NCBI GenBank assembly: GCA_963766005.1
Contig: CAVXYG010000004.1
Location: forward strand, 62,001 to 126,000
Origin: CAVXYG01 sp963766005
GTDB lineage: Bacteria > Actinomycetota > Actinomycetes > S36-B12 > GCA-2699445
DNA length: 64,000 nucleotides
Direction: 5' to 3'
Shown piece by piece: positions 1 to 7,093 of the stretch. The notes under the pieces are model-generated. The model was not told the DNA's origin and made no database searches. It worked only from the letters and a program-made list of their open reading frames with translations. The position numbers and the translations under genes are program-made. The first letter of the stretch is position 1. Every line of letters starts with the position of its first letter.

Positions 1-474
1 GACATCGACGCCGGTGCGCAGGGCCTCGATCTGCGGCTCGTAGGACCGGCCCCCGTAGACGGTGAGCACGGTGGTGCCCAGGTGGCTCCCGGCGCGCTCC
101 AGATCGGCGGCGACCTGGATGGCCAGCTCTCGAGTCGGGCAGATGATGAGCGCTGCCGGCCGCGGGTCGTCGGTCTCACCGGCGGCAGCGATCCGCTGCA
201 GGATGGGAATCCCGAAGGCCAGCGTCTTGCCCGTGCCCGTCTTGGCCTGCCCGATGAGGTCCTGGCCGGCCAGCCCCAGAGGCAGGGTCTGCTCCTGAAT
301 CGGGAAAGCGGTGATGATGCCCTGGTCGGACAGCGCGCGGACGATCTCGGGATGCACCCCGAGTTCGGCGAAGGTGGGGCGAAGCCGGGCTGCCGGCGCT
401 GCTTCGGCAGCCTCCGGATTCTCGGTGCTGGCTTCGGCAGCTGGACGCTCGGTCACTTGTGAACCCCACTTCAT
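1..474 (-). CDS. DEAD/DEAH-box RNA helicase, N-terminal part (cut by window edge)
   Basis: This is the first ~158 residues of an ATP-dependent RNA helicase of the RhlE/DeaD type; the rest lies beyond base 1. After a short Ala/Glu-rich leader come the Q motif (FAELGVHPEIVRAL then PIQEQTLPL), Walker A (QAKTGTGKT) and motif Ia (CPTRELAIQ), in family order. ATG at 474 is in frame with a GTG at 456, and either could start the protein. It is divergent from the ferritin-like gene. Synteny with the Rv3211 locus of M. tuberculosis supports a RhlE-type assignment, but the C-terminal half needed to name the subfamily is absent. Confidence 0.93.
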   Translation of the reverse strand, partial: MKWGSQVTERPAAEASTENPEAAEAAPAARLRPTFAELGVHPEIVRALSDQGIITAFPIQEQTLPLGLAGQDLIGQAKTGTGKTLAFGIPILQRIAAAGETDDPRPAALIICPTRELAIQVAADLERAGSHLGTTVLTVYGGRSYEPQIEALRTGVDV

Positions 475-521
475 TGATCAACTGATGGTAACTTGCGACG
501 TTCTTCGCGGCTGCCAATGGC

Positions 522-527
522 TACGCT
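522..527 (+). promoter_or_regulatory. Candidate -10 hexamer (TACGCT), leaderless start
   Basis: TACGCT lies 7 nt before the ATG at 535 and there is no Shine-Dalgarno sequence. This is the spacing of a leaderless actinobacterial transcript. Inferred from sequence only. Confidence 0.45.
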
Positions 528-534
528 CGGGCGC

Positions 535-1191
535 ATGGCGTCCCCAACCACCACCCGTCTCGATGTCGCCCACCAGCTCCTCGGGCTGCTCGCCTGCGGC
601 GAGGTCTTCGGCTTCCACACGCTGGCCGATGCGGCCGCGCGCTCTGCGGAGTTCCAGCAGGCCGTGACCCTGATGGCCATGGCCAACGAGCACACCGACG
701 GCTACGGCCGTACCCGGCAGCGGTTGCTGGACCACGGTATCGACGCCGACACCCTGATCGCATCCTTCGCCGAGCCGCTGGCCAAGTATTACGCGCGCAC
801 CCGGCCCTCGGACGAGTTCCAGGCGCTGCTCAAGGCGTACGTGGGCACGGGGATTGCGGCCGACTTCGTGCGCGAAATGGCCGCCAACCTCGACAGCGAG
901 ACCAAGGACTTCGTGGCCGACGTGGTCTCCCGGCCGCGCGCCGACGAGGTGGTGGTCCCCCGGCTGCGCGCCGTCATGGCGCAGGACAACCAGCGCGTGG
1001 GTCCGATGGCGCTGTGGGGACGCAGGTTGATGGGGGAGGCGCTCAGCCAGGCCCAGCGGGTCGCGGTGGACCGACCGGACCTGGTGACGCTGATCGTCGG
1101 GCCGGACGATCTGGAGGGGTTCCAGCAGATGATCGCTCGGATGACGGCGTCCCACAGCGACCGGATGCGGGCGCTCGGGCTGTATCCGTAG
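535..1191 (+). CDS. Ferritin-like / MiaE-like fold protein
   Basis: A 218-residue, mostly helical protein conserved beside the actinobacterial DEAD helicase and DUF3107 gene. The family is annotated ferritin-like (MiaE_2-like), so a diiron four-helix bundle is the likely fold. Candidate metal ligands include the Glu in LLACGEVFGFH, the Glu/His of ANEHTDGY, and Asp/Glu residues in later helices. An upstream in-frame ATG (493) would add a non-conserved leader; ATG 535 is preferred because TACGCT sits 7 nt ahead of it. The substrate is unknown. Membership is moderately sure, function is not. Confidence 0.8.
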   Translation: MASPTTTRLDVAHQLLGLLACGEVFGFHTLADAAARSAEFQQAVTLMAMANEHTDGYGRTRQRLLDHGIDADTLIASFAEPLAKYYARTRPSDEFQALLKAYVGTGIAADFVREMAANLDSETKDFVADVVSRPRADEVVVPRLRAVMAQDNQRVGPMALWGRRLMGEALSQAQRVAVDRPDLVTLIVGPDDLEGFQQMIARMTASHSDRMRALGLYP

Positions 1192-1316
1192 GCCCAGCAC
1201 CCACTGCGCCGCGCAGGGCGGCGACCAGCGTCCTGTGCGCTGGCAGCGTACTCGCGCTGCCGGCGATCGGTGGGCGGCTAAGGTGGAGACTGGCGCAGTC
1301 GAGGGAAGAGGGGCTC

Positions 1317-1544
1317 ATGGAGGTTCGCATCGGGGTGCAGCAGGCCGCCAAGGAGGTTGTGCTGAACAGCGACCACAGTCCGGACAAGGTTGTGGCAGCG
1401 GTGAAGAAGTCGCTGTCCGCCGGGGAGCTGCTCCTGCTGGTGGATGCCCGCGGCCGCACCGTCATGGTGCCGAGCGACCGCATCGCCTATGTCGAGGTTG
1501 GGCCCGCGTCGGAGCGCCGAGTGGGATTTGCCGCGGACGAGTGA
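1317..1544 (+). CDS. DUF3107 family protein
   Basis: A 75-residue protein matching the small actinobacterial DUF3107 family (TB9.4/Rv3208A in M. tuberculosis). It begins MEVRIGVQQAAKEVV and contains LLLVDARGRTVMVPSDRI, typical of the family. Start ATG 1317 follows a purine-rich GAGGGAAGAGGGG. Its 3' end overlaps the tail of the convergent TetR gene by about 58 bp. No biochemical role is established; the fixed pairing with the FasR-type TetR gene is the main clue. Confidence 0.88.
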   Translation: MEVRIGVQQAAKEVVLNSDHSPDKVVAAVKKSLSAGELLLLVDARGRTVMVPSDRIAYVEVGPASERRVGFAADE

Positions 1545-2227
1545 GTCCCGGCGGTGGCGGGGGCCGAGTCGGCCCCGCCCCGCTGCTTGGTGAGGGGAAA
1601 CTCGGAGATGCCCTGCCAGGCGAGGCCGGCCAGCAGGCCCGCAGCGTCGTCGGCGGGGATTCGCTTGCCGCCGCGCAGCCACGTCTGCGCCGCGACCTGG
1701 GCCATGCCGAGCAGGCCGTTGGCCAGCAGCAGCGCCTGGTCCGGCAGCAGGCTGGTGTCCTCGGCGATCACGTCGGCGACCAGTCGAGCGCCTTTGTCGG
1801 CGACCCGGTGGGTGCGGCGGGCGACCTCGGGGAGGTTCGCCAGATCGGACTCGAAGAGCAGTCGATAGTCGGCGTCGTCGTGTGCGACGAAACGGAAGTA
1901 CGCCCGGATCGTCTGGTAGACGCGCTGCTGATTGTCGTCGGTGGACCGCAGCGCGGCCCGGATCTGGTCCAAGAACAGCCCGGAGCCCTCGTCGAGGATC
2001 GCCAGGTACAGGTCCCGCTTGCTGGCGAAGTGCTGGTAGAGCACCGGCTTGGTGACCCCGGCGCGCGCCGCGATGTCGTCCATGGCGGCTGCGTGGTAGC
2101 CGACGGAGACGAAGACATCGCGGGCCGCGGCCATGAGTTGCTCCCGGCGCTCGCTCTTGGGCAGGCGGGCGCCCCGAGCGGGATCGGCCTTGTCGGATCG
2201 GCCCGGCGAGCGCGGCATGGAGTACAT
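1487..2227 (-). CDS. fasR: TetR-family regulator, FasR-type
   Basis: A 246-residue TetR protein. The N-terminal helix-turn-helix is clear (DDIAARAGVTKPVLYQHF, about residues 50-67), followed by a helical ligand-binding domain with FDxxxR-like and Ala/Leu-rich helices. Position next to DUF3107 and near moeZ matches Rv3208 (FasR), which in M. tuberculosis activates fatty-acid synthase genes in response to long-chain acyl-CoA. The symbol rests on this synteny. ATG 2227 or ATG 2218 could be used. The C-terminal ~20 residues are antisense to the DUF3107 3' end. A perfect inverted repeat just upstream (2229-2242) is a candidate operator for autoregulation. Confidence 0.85.
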   Translation of the reverse strand: MYSMPRSPGRSDKADPARGARLPKSERREQLMAAARDVFVSVGYHAAAMDDIAARAGVTKPVLYQHFASKRDLYLAILDEGSGLFLDQIRAALRSTDDNQQRVYQTIRAYFRFVAHDDADYRLLFESDLANLPEVARRTHRVADKGARLVADVIAEDTSLLPDQALLLANGLLGMAQVAAQTWLRGGKRIPADDAAGLLAGLAWQGISEFPLTKQRGGADSAPATAGTHSSAANPTRRSDAGPTST

Positions 2228-2228
2228 A

Positions 2229-2242
2229 TTACTCACTAGTAA
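2229..2242. promoter_or_regulatory. Inverted repeat TTACT-N4-AGTAA, candidate TetR operator
   Basis: Perfect 5-bp arms separated by CACT lie immediately upstream of the TetR start codon. Position and symmetry suit an autoregulatory TetR operator that would also cover the transcription start. Inference only. Confidence 0.5.
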
Positions 2243-2419
2243 CTTCGGGCTGCCAAGGCCTCGACCGGATTGTCCCCGCGGGCACGCGCCCTGCTGCCGG
2301 CGCTGACCGGCCAGCGGGCTGGCGCACGAGCCTCCTCGGCGATGCGACGCCGGCGACCAGCCTGCGGCGATGTCCACGGCAGAGGGTTCCCGGGACACCG
2401 CCGCACGGCTGGCAGGGAG

Positions 2420-2986
2420 TCAGGAGGTCTGCAGCACCGCCTGGATGTCCAGCGTGATGTCCACCTTCTCGCCGACGACGACGCCGCCGCCCTCGATTGC
2501 CGCGTTCCAGTTGACGGCGAAGTCGTGGCGGTTGATGGAGGTCGTGGCGACGAAGCCCGCGCGAGTGCCGCCGAAGGCGTCCGGGCCGATGCCCAGCAGG
2601 TCGGTCTTCAACTCCACCGACTTCGTGACGCCCTTGATCGTCAGGTCGCCGCTGATGAGCCACCCCCCACCGACCTGCCGGATGGCGGTCGATCGGAAGG
2701 TCATCTCCGGGTGGTCGTCGGTGGCGAAGAACTCCGGTGAGCGCAGGTGCCCGTCGCGCTGCTCGTTCCCGGTGGTGATCGACTGCATCTCGATGTCGGC
2801 GCTGACCGAGGAGGCCTCGGGGCTCTCGCCGGTGATGATCGTGCCGCGGAATGCGGTGAAGCGGCCGCGGACCTTGCTCAGCATCATGTGGCGCACGGCG
2901 AAGGCGACCTCGGAGTGGTCGGCATCGATCTCCCAGGTTCCGGCGACATAGCCGGGGATGGTGACGGCATCGATGGTTGCGGTCAT
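2420..2986 (-). CDS. YceI-family lipid-binding-like protein
   Basis: A 188-residue YceI domain protein (lipocalin-like beta-barrel that binds isoprenoids in characterised members). Family features are the opening GTWEIDADHSEVAFAVRHMM, then RGRFTAFRGTI, the SITTGNEQRDGHLRSPEFF segment, and the closing EKVDITLDIQAV. There is no signal peptide, so it is probably cytoplasmic as in many actinobacteria. The start at 2986 is set by GAGGAG 8 nt upstream; the longer in-frame reading to 3031 lacks support. It is divergent from the MarR gene, which may control it. Confidence 0.92.
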   Translation of the reverse strand: MTATIDAVTIPGYVAGTWEIDADHSEVAFAVRHMMLSKVRGRFTAFRGTIITGESPEASSVSADIEMQSITTGNEQRDGHLRSPEFFATDDHPEMTFRSTAIRQVGGGWLISGDLTIKGVTKSVELKTDLLGIGPDAFGGTRAGFVATTSINRHDFAVNWNAAIEGGGVVVGEKVDITLDIQAVLQTS

Positions 2987-3068
2987 GGTGGCTCCTCGTT
3001 TCCTGCTAACTGGTTGAGCGTTGAAGTACATCGTCCCACAACTCCTGGGAAGCGCGAGGTATTCCCCC

Positions 3069-3074
3069 TACGCT
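3069..3074 (+). promoter_or_regulatory. Candidate -10 hexamer (TACGCT)
   Basis: TACGCT is followed by GGAGGT and then ATG 3081. The distance of 6 nt to the ATG suggests transcription starts at the start codon; GGAGGT directly abuts the ATG, too close to act as a normal ribosome-binding site. Confidence 0.45.
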
Positions 3075-3080
3075 GGAGGT

Positions 3081-3542
3081 ATGGAGTCGCGGTGGTTGAA
3101 CGACGAAGAGCAGGCGATCTGGCGCGCGTTCCTGTCCATGAACAACACGGTGGGCAAATCGATTGCGCGCCAGCTCGCCCAGGACAGCGACATGCCCGCG
3201 GCGTACTACGAGATCCTCGTGCACCTGTCGGAGGCGAAGGACCGAACGCTGCGGATGAGCGAGCTCGCGACCGCGATCGAGGGGTCGCAGAGCCAGTTGT
3301 CGCACGCGATCAACAGGCTCGAGGAGCGCGGCTGGGTGCGGCGCCGGCGCTGCGAAGACGACGGGCGCGGGTGGTTCTCGGTCCTGACCGATGCCGGGTT
3401 GGCCGCGCTGGCCGCTGCGGCACCGGGACATGTGGCGTGCGTGCGCAGCACGTTGTTCGATCCGCTGACCGTGGAGGAGCAGCGCGAACTGGGCCGGATC
3501 GCCCGACGCGTCGTCGCCGCCTCAGATGAGCGGCGGGTTTGA
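3081..3542 (+). CDS. MarR-family transcriptional regulator
   Basis: A 153-residue winged-helix protein. The recognition region reads LRMSELATAIEGSQSQLSHA, followed by INRLEERGWVRRR and the wing (CEDDGRGWFSVLTDAGL), the classic MarR layout with flanking dimerisation helices. ATG 3081 is chosen over an upstream in-frame ATG (3021) because the extra residues do not fit the family. It diverges from the YceI gene across a 94-bp gap, an arrangement typical of a local regulator. Ligand unknown. Confidence 0.92.
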   Translation: MESRWLNDEEQAIWRAFLSMNNTVGKSIARQLAQDSDMPAAYYEILVHLSEAKDRTLRMSELATAIEGSQSQLSHAINRLEERGWVRRRRCEDDGRGWFSVLTDAGLAALAAAAPGHVACVRSTLFDPLTVEEQRELGRIARRVVAASDERRV

Positions 3543-3629
3543 CGCCACGGGTACCCGACCCCTCAATTGGGGAACAGGACGGCCCGTGTCAGGGTTGAGG
3601 TCTGCAACTGCACTGCTCGAGGAGATCTT

Positions 3630-4802
3630 GTGTCACTGCCGCCCCTGGTGGAACCTGCTGAGGAACTCACGATCGACGAGGTACGGCGCTACTCGCGCCA
3701 CCTCATCATCCCCGACGTGGGGATGGTGGGACAGAAGCGGCTGAAGAACGCCAAGGTGCTCTGTGTCGGCGCCGGCGGTCTGGGCAGCCCGGCGCTGATG
3801 TATCTGGCGGCGGCCGGTGTCGGCACCCTGGGCGTGGTCGAATTCGATGCCGTGGACGAGTCGAACCTGCAGCGCCAGATCATCCACGGCCAGTCCGATA
3901 TCGGCCGCAGCAAGGCGGAGTCCGCCCGCGACGCGGTGCGCGAGATCAACCCCTACGTCCAGGTGATCGTGCACAACACCCGTCTCGAGAGCGACAACGT
4001 GCTGGAGATCTTCTCCGGGTACGACCTCATCGTCGACGGCACCGACAACTTCGCGACGCGCTATCTGGTGAACGATGCCTGCGTCATCCTGGGCAAGCCG
4101 TACGTGTGGGGATCCATCTTCCGGTTCGAGGGCCAGGCGTCGGTCTTCTGGGACGAGTACGGGCCCAACTACCGCGATCTCTACCCCGAGCCGCCGCCGC
4201 CCGGCATGGTGCCCTCGTGTGCGGAGGGCGGCGTGCTGGGCGTCCTGTGCGCGTCTATCGGATCGATCATGGTGACCGAGGCGATCAAGCTCATCACCGG
4301 TATCGGTGAACCACTGATCGGTCGGCTGATGGCCTACGACGCGCTGGAGATGTCCTACCGCACGCTGAGGATCCGCAAGCATCCGGACACCGCGCCCATC
4401 ACGGAGCTGATCGACTACGAGGCCTTCTGCGGGGCGGTCTCGGAGGAGGCGGAGGAGGCGGCGCGGGACTCGACGATCTCGGTGCTGGACCTGAAGTCCT
4501 GGCTGGATGAGCGCGAGCGCGGCGAGCGCGACTTCCTCCTCATCGACGTGCGGGAGCCGAACGAGTACGAAATCGTCTCCATCGACGGTGCCGTGCTCAT
4601 CCCCAAGGGGAAGTTCCTCACCGGTGCGGCGCTGGCGGACCTGCCGCAGGACAGGCAGATCGTGCTGCACTGCAAGGTGGGCGGCCGCTCGGCGGAGGTG
4701 CTCGCCTTGGTGAAGGCGGCCGGGTTCGCCGACGCCGTGCATGTGGGCGGCGGGATCGTCTCCTGGGTGCACCAGGTCGAGCCGGACAAGCCCAACTACT
4801 GA
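3630..4802 (+). CDS. moeZ: MoeZ: adenylyltransferase/sulfurtransferase for sulfur carriers
   Basis: A 390-residue fusion of a ThiF/MoeB E1-like adenylation domain (about 1-270) and a rhodanese domain (about 290-385). It activates the C-terminus of sulfur-carrier proteins (CysO, MoaD-type) for thiocarboxylate formation in cysteine and molybdopterin synthesis; Rv3206c is the characterised relative. The nucleotide-binding loop is GAGGLGSP (47-54). C197 lies in the VPSCAEGG crossover region and the rhodanese persulfide cysteine is C348 (HCKVGGRS). GTG 3630 is the start, preceded by GAGGAG. The length agrees with the mycobacterial protein. Confidence 0.96.
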   Translation: MSLPPLVEPAEELTIDEVRRYSRHLIIPDVGMVGQKRLKNAKVLCVGAGGLGSPALMYLAAAGVGTLGVVEFDAVDESNLQRQIIHGQSDIGRSKAESARDAVREINPYVQVIVHNTRLESDNVLEIFSGYDLIVDGTDNFATRYLVNDACVILGKPYVWGSIFRFEGQASVFWDEYGPNYRDLYPEPPPPGMVPSCAEGGVLGVLCASIGSIMVTEAIKLITGIGEPLIGRLMAYDALEMSYRTLRIRKHPDTAPITELIDYEAFCGAVSEEAEEAARDSTISVLDLKSWLDERERGERDFLLIDVREPNEYEIVSIDGAVLIPKGKFLTGAALADLPQDRQIVLHCKVGGRSAEVLALVKAAGFADAVHVGGGIVSWVHQVEPDKPNY

Positions 4803-5238
4803 TCGGCGGGTATCGCCCGCGATAGTCCTTCCCCGGGTGTGCCCGGGGGAGAGCACCGCGGAGGCGGTCTGGCCGACCGGCAATGGCGCAGTCGGCGCGA
4901 TGACGCCGACGCACCGGGTGGTGGGTGGCGCGCCCCGGCAGGTTCGACCTGCACGATCAGGCACTCCGGCCGAGTCGATCCCCCCACCCGACGGGCGGTG
5001 TGCTCACCGCCGGTGGCTGGGGGTTTCCGCCAGGTCGTGCCTGCGGCGCAGCCTCGGGCATAGACGGGAGCCGCCGAGCACTCGCACCGTCGTCGGTCGT
5101 GGTGACATCCCACTGCGCCCCTGCGCTGCCTCGGCCGGGGCAGCGCCGTCGACGCGGGACGACCGTCGAGAAGTCGTGCCGAAGGTCCCTGCCAGCCGCT
5201 CGTCGCACCTGCTAAGCAGGAGTCGCGGGAGGTGCACG
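4803..5238. other. Intergenic region without a gene
   Basis: About 436 bp between moeZ and the lipoprotein gene. Apart from two stem-loops just after moeZ, only low-quality shadow reading frames are present. Confidence 0.6.
4831..4848 (+). terminator. Stem-loop after moeZ
   Basis: CCCCGGG-TGTG-CCCCGGG-type hairpin: a perfect 7-bp stem (4831-4837 with 4842-4848) and a 4-nt loop, 28 nt after the stop. A smaller GCGGG/CCCGC stem lies at 4806-4820. No U-tract follows. Confidence 0.5.
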
Positions 5239-6105
5239 ATGATCGATCGGCTTGGCGGCGCGGGGGTACCCCGAGCAGCGGTGGCTGCTGCAGTCCTGGC
5301 AGCACTGCTGGTCGGGGGATGCGTCCGCACCCAAGAGCCGGCCTCGACGCCGAGCGCGCCCGCACCCTCGCCAACGGCTGGCGCGCTGGACACGGTCCCC
5401 GTCTACTACCTGGTCGAGACCGCGAACCAGTTGCGGATCGCCCGGGAATTCACCCGGATCCCGGGTGCGGCGGATGATCCTGCGACGGCCGCAGTGGCCC
5501 GGATGCTCACCGGTCCTGCTGCGGATCCGGACTACACCACGCCCTGGAACCCCGCGACCACGGTGCGTTCAGTCACCGTGGCCGAGGGTCTCATCACGGT
5601 CGATCTCAGTGCCGAGGCGCGAACGGCAAACGTGGGTGCGGCCGGGGCGGAACTGGCCGTGCAGCAGTTGGTCTACACGGCCACGGCGGCGCTGCAGCAG
5701 ACGCTACCGGTGGTCCTGCTCATCGATGGCGCCCCGGCCGGGGAGCTGTGGGGCCACGTGGTCTGGGACGGTGCCGTGGAACGGGCCCCAGCACTCGACG
5801 TGCGGCAACTCGTGCAGATCAACGACCCCGGCGAAGGTGCCGCGGTGCCATCGTCGTTCACCGTGACCGGTGAGGCCGCGGTGTTCGAGGCCACCCTGCC
5901 CTGGCGGATCCTCGATGACTCGGGCGAAGTGGTGCAGGAGGGCTTCGCGATGACGGCCGAGGGCCAGAGGCTGGCCCCCTTCGAGTTCCGGATCGACTTC
6001 ACGGGCCCGCCGCAGGCGTACACGCTGGAGATCCGCGAGGACGATCCGTCAGCGGGGGAGGGCGGCCCGGTGATGACCGACGACAAGCGCATCACCATCG
6101 GATGA
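5239..6105 (+). CDS. GerMN-domain lipoprotein
   Basis: A 288-residue predicted lipoprotein. A signal sequence ends in a lipobox LLVGGC (Cys ~30). A Pro/Thr/Ala-rich linker leads to a GerMN domain (about 55-175, VPVYYLVETANQLRI... with VTVAEGLITVDLS). A C-terminal Gmad2-type immunoglobulin-like domain (about 195-285) follows, beginning VQINDPGEGAAVPSSFTVTG. Homologous domains occur in Bacillus germination proteins but here probably serve the cell envelope; this organism shows no sign of endospores. The start at 5239 follows GGAGG by 6 nt. Longer upstream readings lack coding character. Function unknown. Confidence 0.88.
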   Translation: MIDRLGGAGVPRAAVAAAVLAALLVGGCVRTQEPASTPSAPAPSPTAGALDTVPVYYLVETANQLRIAREFTRIPGAADDPATAAVARMLTGPAADPDYTTPWNPATTVRSVTVAEGLITVDLSAEARTANVGAAGAELAVQQLVYTATAALQQTLPVVLLIDGAPAGELWGHVVWDGAVERAPALDVRQLVQINDPGEGAAVPSSFTVTGEAAVFEATLPWRILDDSGEVVQEGFAMTAEGQRLAPFEFRIDFTGPPQAYTLEIREDDPSAGEGGPVMTDDKRITIG

Positions 6106-6163
6106 GGCGGCACCGGTTCCGGGAGGTCAGCCGTGTCACTGTTGAGCGCCGCGACACCGCCGC

Positions 6164-6177
6164 GTCGTGATCACGAC
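6164..6177. other. 14-bp perfect palindrome between convergent genes
   Basis: GTCGTGATCACGAC sits in the 96-bp gap between the convergent lipoprotein and CDGSH genes. It could be a weak shared terminator or a protein-binding site; nothing more can be said. Confidence 0.35.
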
Positions 6178-6201
6178 CCGTGCTGACCCGTGGCGCTGGG
6201 A

Positions 6202-6642
6202 TCAGCCCGGTGGGGTACCCGGATCGCGGAACCGCACCCGGCGGTGGCTGCCGTCGCAGTAGGGCTTGTTCCGCGAATTGCCGCATCGGCACAGGTAGAG
6301 GTGCTGCGCGCGCCGCACGGACTGGCCCTCGGCGTTGATCACCTCGATCTCGCCCATGACCTCCAACGGGCCGTTCTCGTTGACCACCAGGGTGGTCGTG
6401 GGCGGCGGTGGTGGCGGCGCGTCCGGGTCGTCGTGACGGGTGTAGGTCAGAGCATGGCTCGGACAGCCCTCCACCGCCTCTGCGATGAGCTCGTCCTCGG
6501 CGTTCTCCACCATGATCCACGGTCGGCGCTTCGGGTCGAACACCGAGCGCAGCGCCTGCACGCAGTGGCCGGAGTGGAAGCAGACCTCGCTGTCCCAGTG
6601 GACGGTCAGGATCTCCGACCGGTAGTCGCGCTTGGTCACCAC
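6202..6642 (-). CDS. Ferredoxin-like (Fer4_19) plus CDGSH iron-sulfur protein
   Basis: A 146-residue two-domain redox protein. The N-terminal part is a DUF1271/Fer4_19 module with C21, C27 and C60 (EVCFHSGHC, EGCPSHAL). After a run of seven prolines, the C-terminal part is a CDGSH-type [2Fe-2S] domain with the C118-x-C120-x8-C129-x3-H133 ligand set. It is probably a soluble electron carrier or sensor. GTG 6642 is the assumed start (GTG 6639 is the alternative). Convergent with the lipoprotein gene. Confidence 0.9.
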   Translation of the reverse strand: MVTKRDYRSEILTVHWDSEVCFHSGHCVQALRSVFDPKRRPWIMVENAEDELIAEAVEGCPSHALTYTRHDDPDAPPPPPPTTTLVVNENGPLEVMGEIEVINAEGQSVRRAQHLYLCRCGNSRNKPYCDGSHRRVRFRDPGTPPG

Positions 6643-7093
6643 ACTTGTCTATCGGCGCAGCGGCGACCTCGCAATTTGGACCGGCGTCCGGTTGGGCCGT
6701 CGCCGGGGGTCGCTCGGGTCGAACGCGCCGCCAGATCCGCCGCCGGCCCTCACTCGCCCGGGACGCAGCCCGTCGCCCGGCAGGTGCGGCCTTCGCTTCC
6801 CCGCGGGGGATCTCGGGGTCAACCCTCGGCCGACCTCCCAGACCGCGGCTGCTGACCAAGGCGGTCGCTGCCACCGGCCGCTCGGCGGCGCGATCGCTCG
6901 CGGCATTGCCGGTGACCCCTCCGCCGCGGTCGCGATTCGCCCGGAAGGCCGGCGATTCGCGACCGGACGGACAGCAAGCGGCCGTGCCGGTCGGCAGGGG
7001 GCAGCCGGGCACACGACGAGCGTGGCGGGGGCTCAGGAGCCCCGCGGTGGCATGCCGTGGGCAGTTCCCGCGGATCCGCGCTGACTGGCGGCC
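6643..7093. other. Intergenic region, no supported gene
   Basis: About 450 bp with open frames in several registers but no recognisable protein, start context or RNA. I see nothing in it. Confidence 0.5.

Noticed and set aside
6643..7093. Possible gene between the CDGSH gene and the membrane protein
   Set aside because: Open frames exist on both strands, but none has family-like sequence or start signals.
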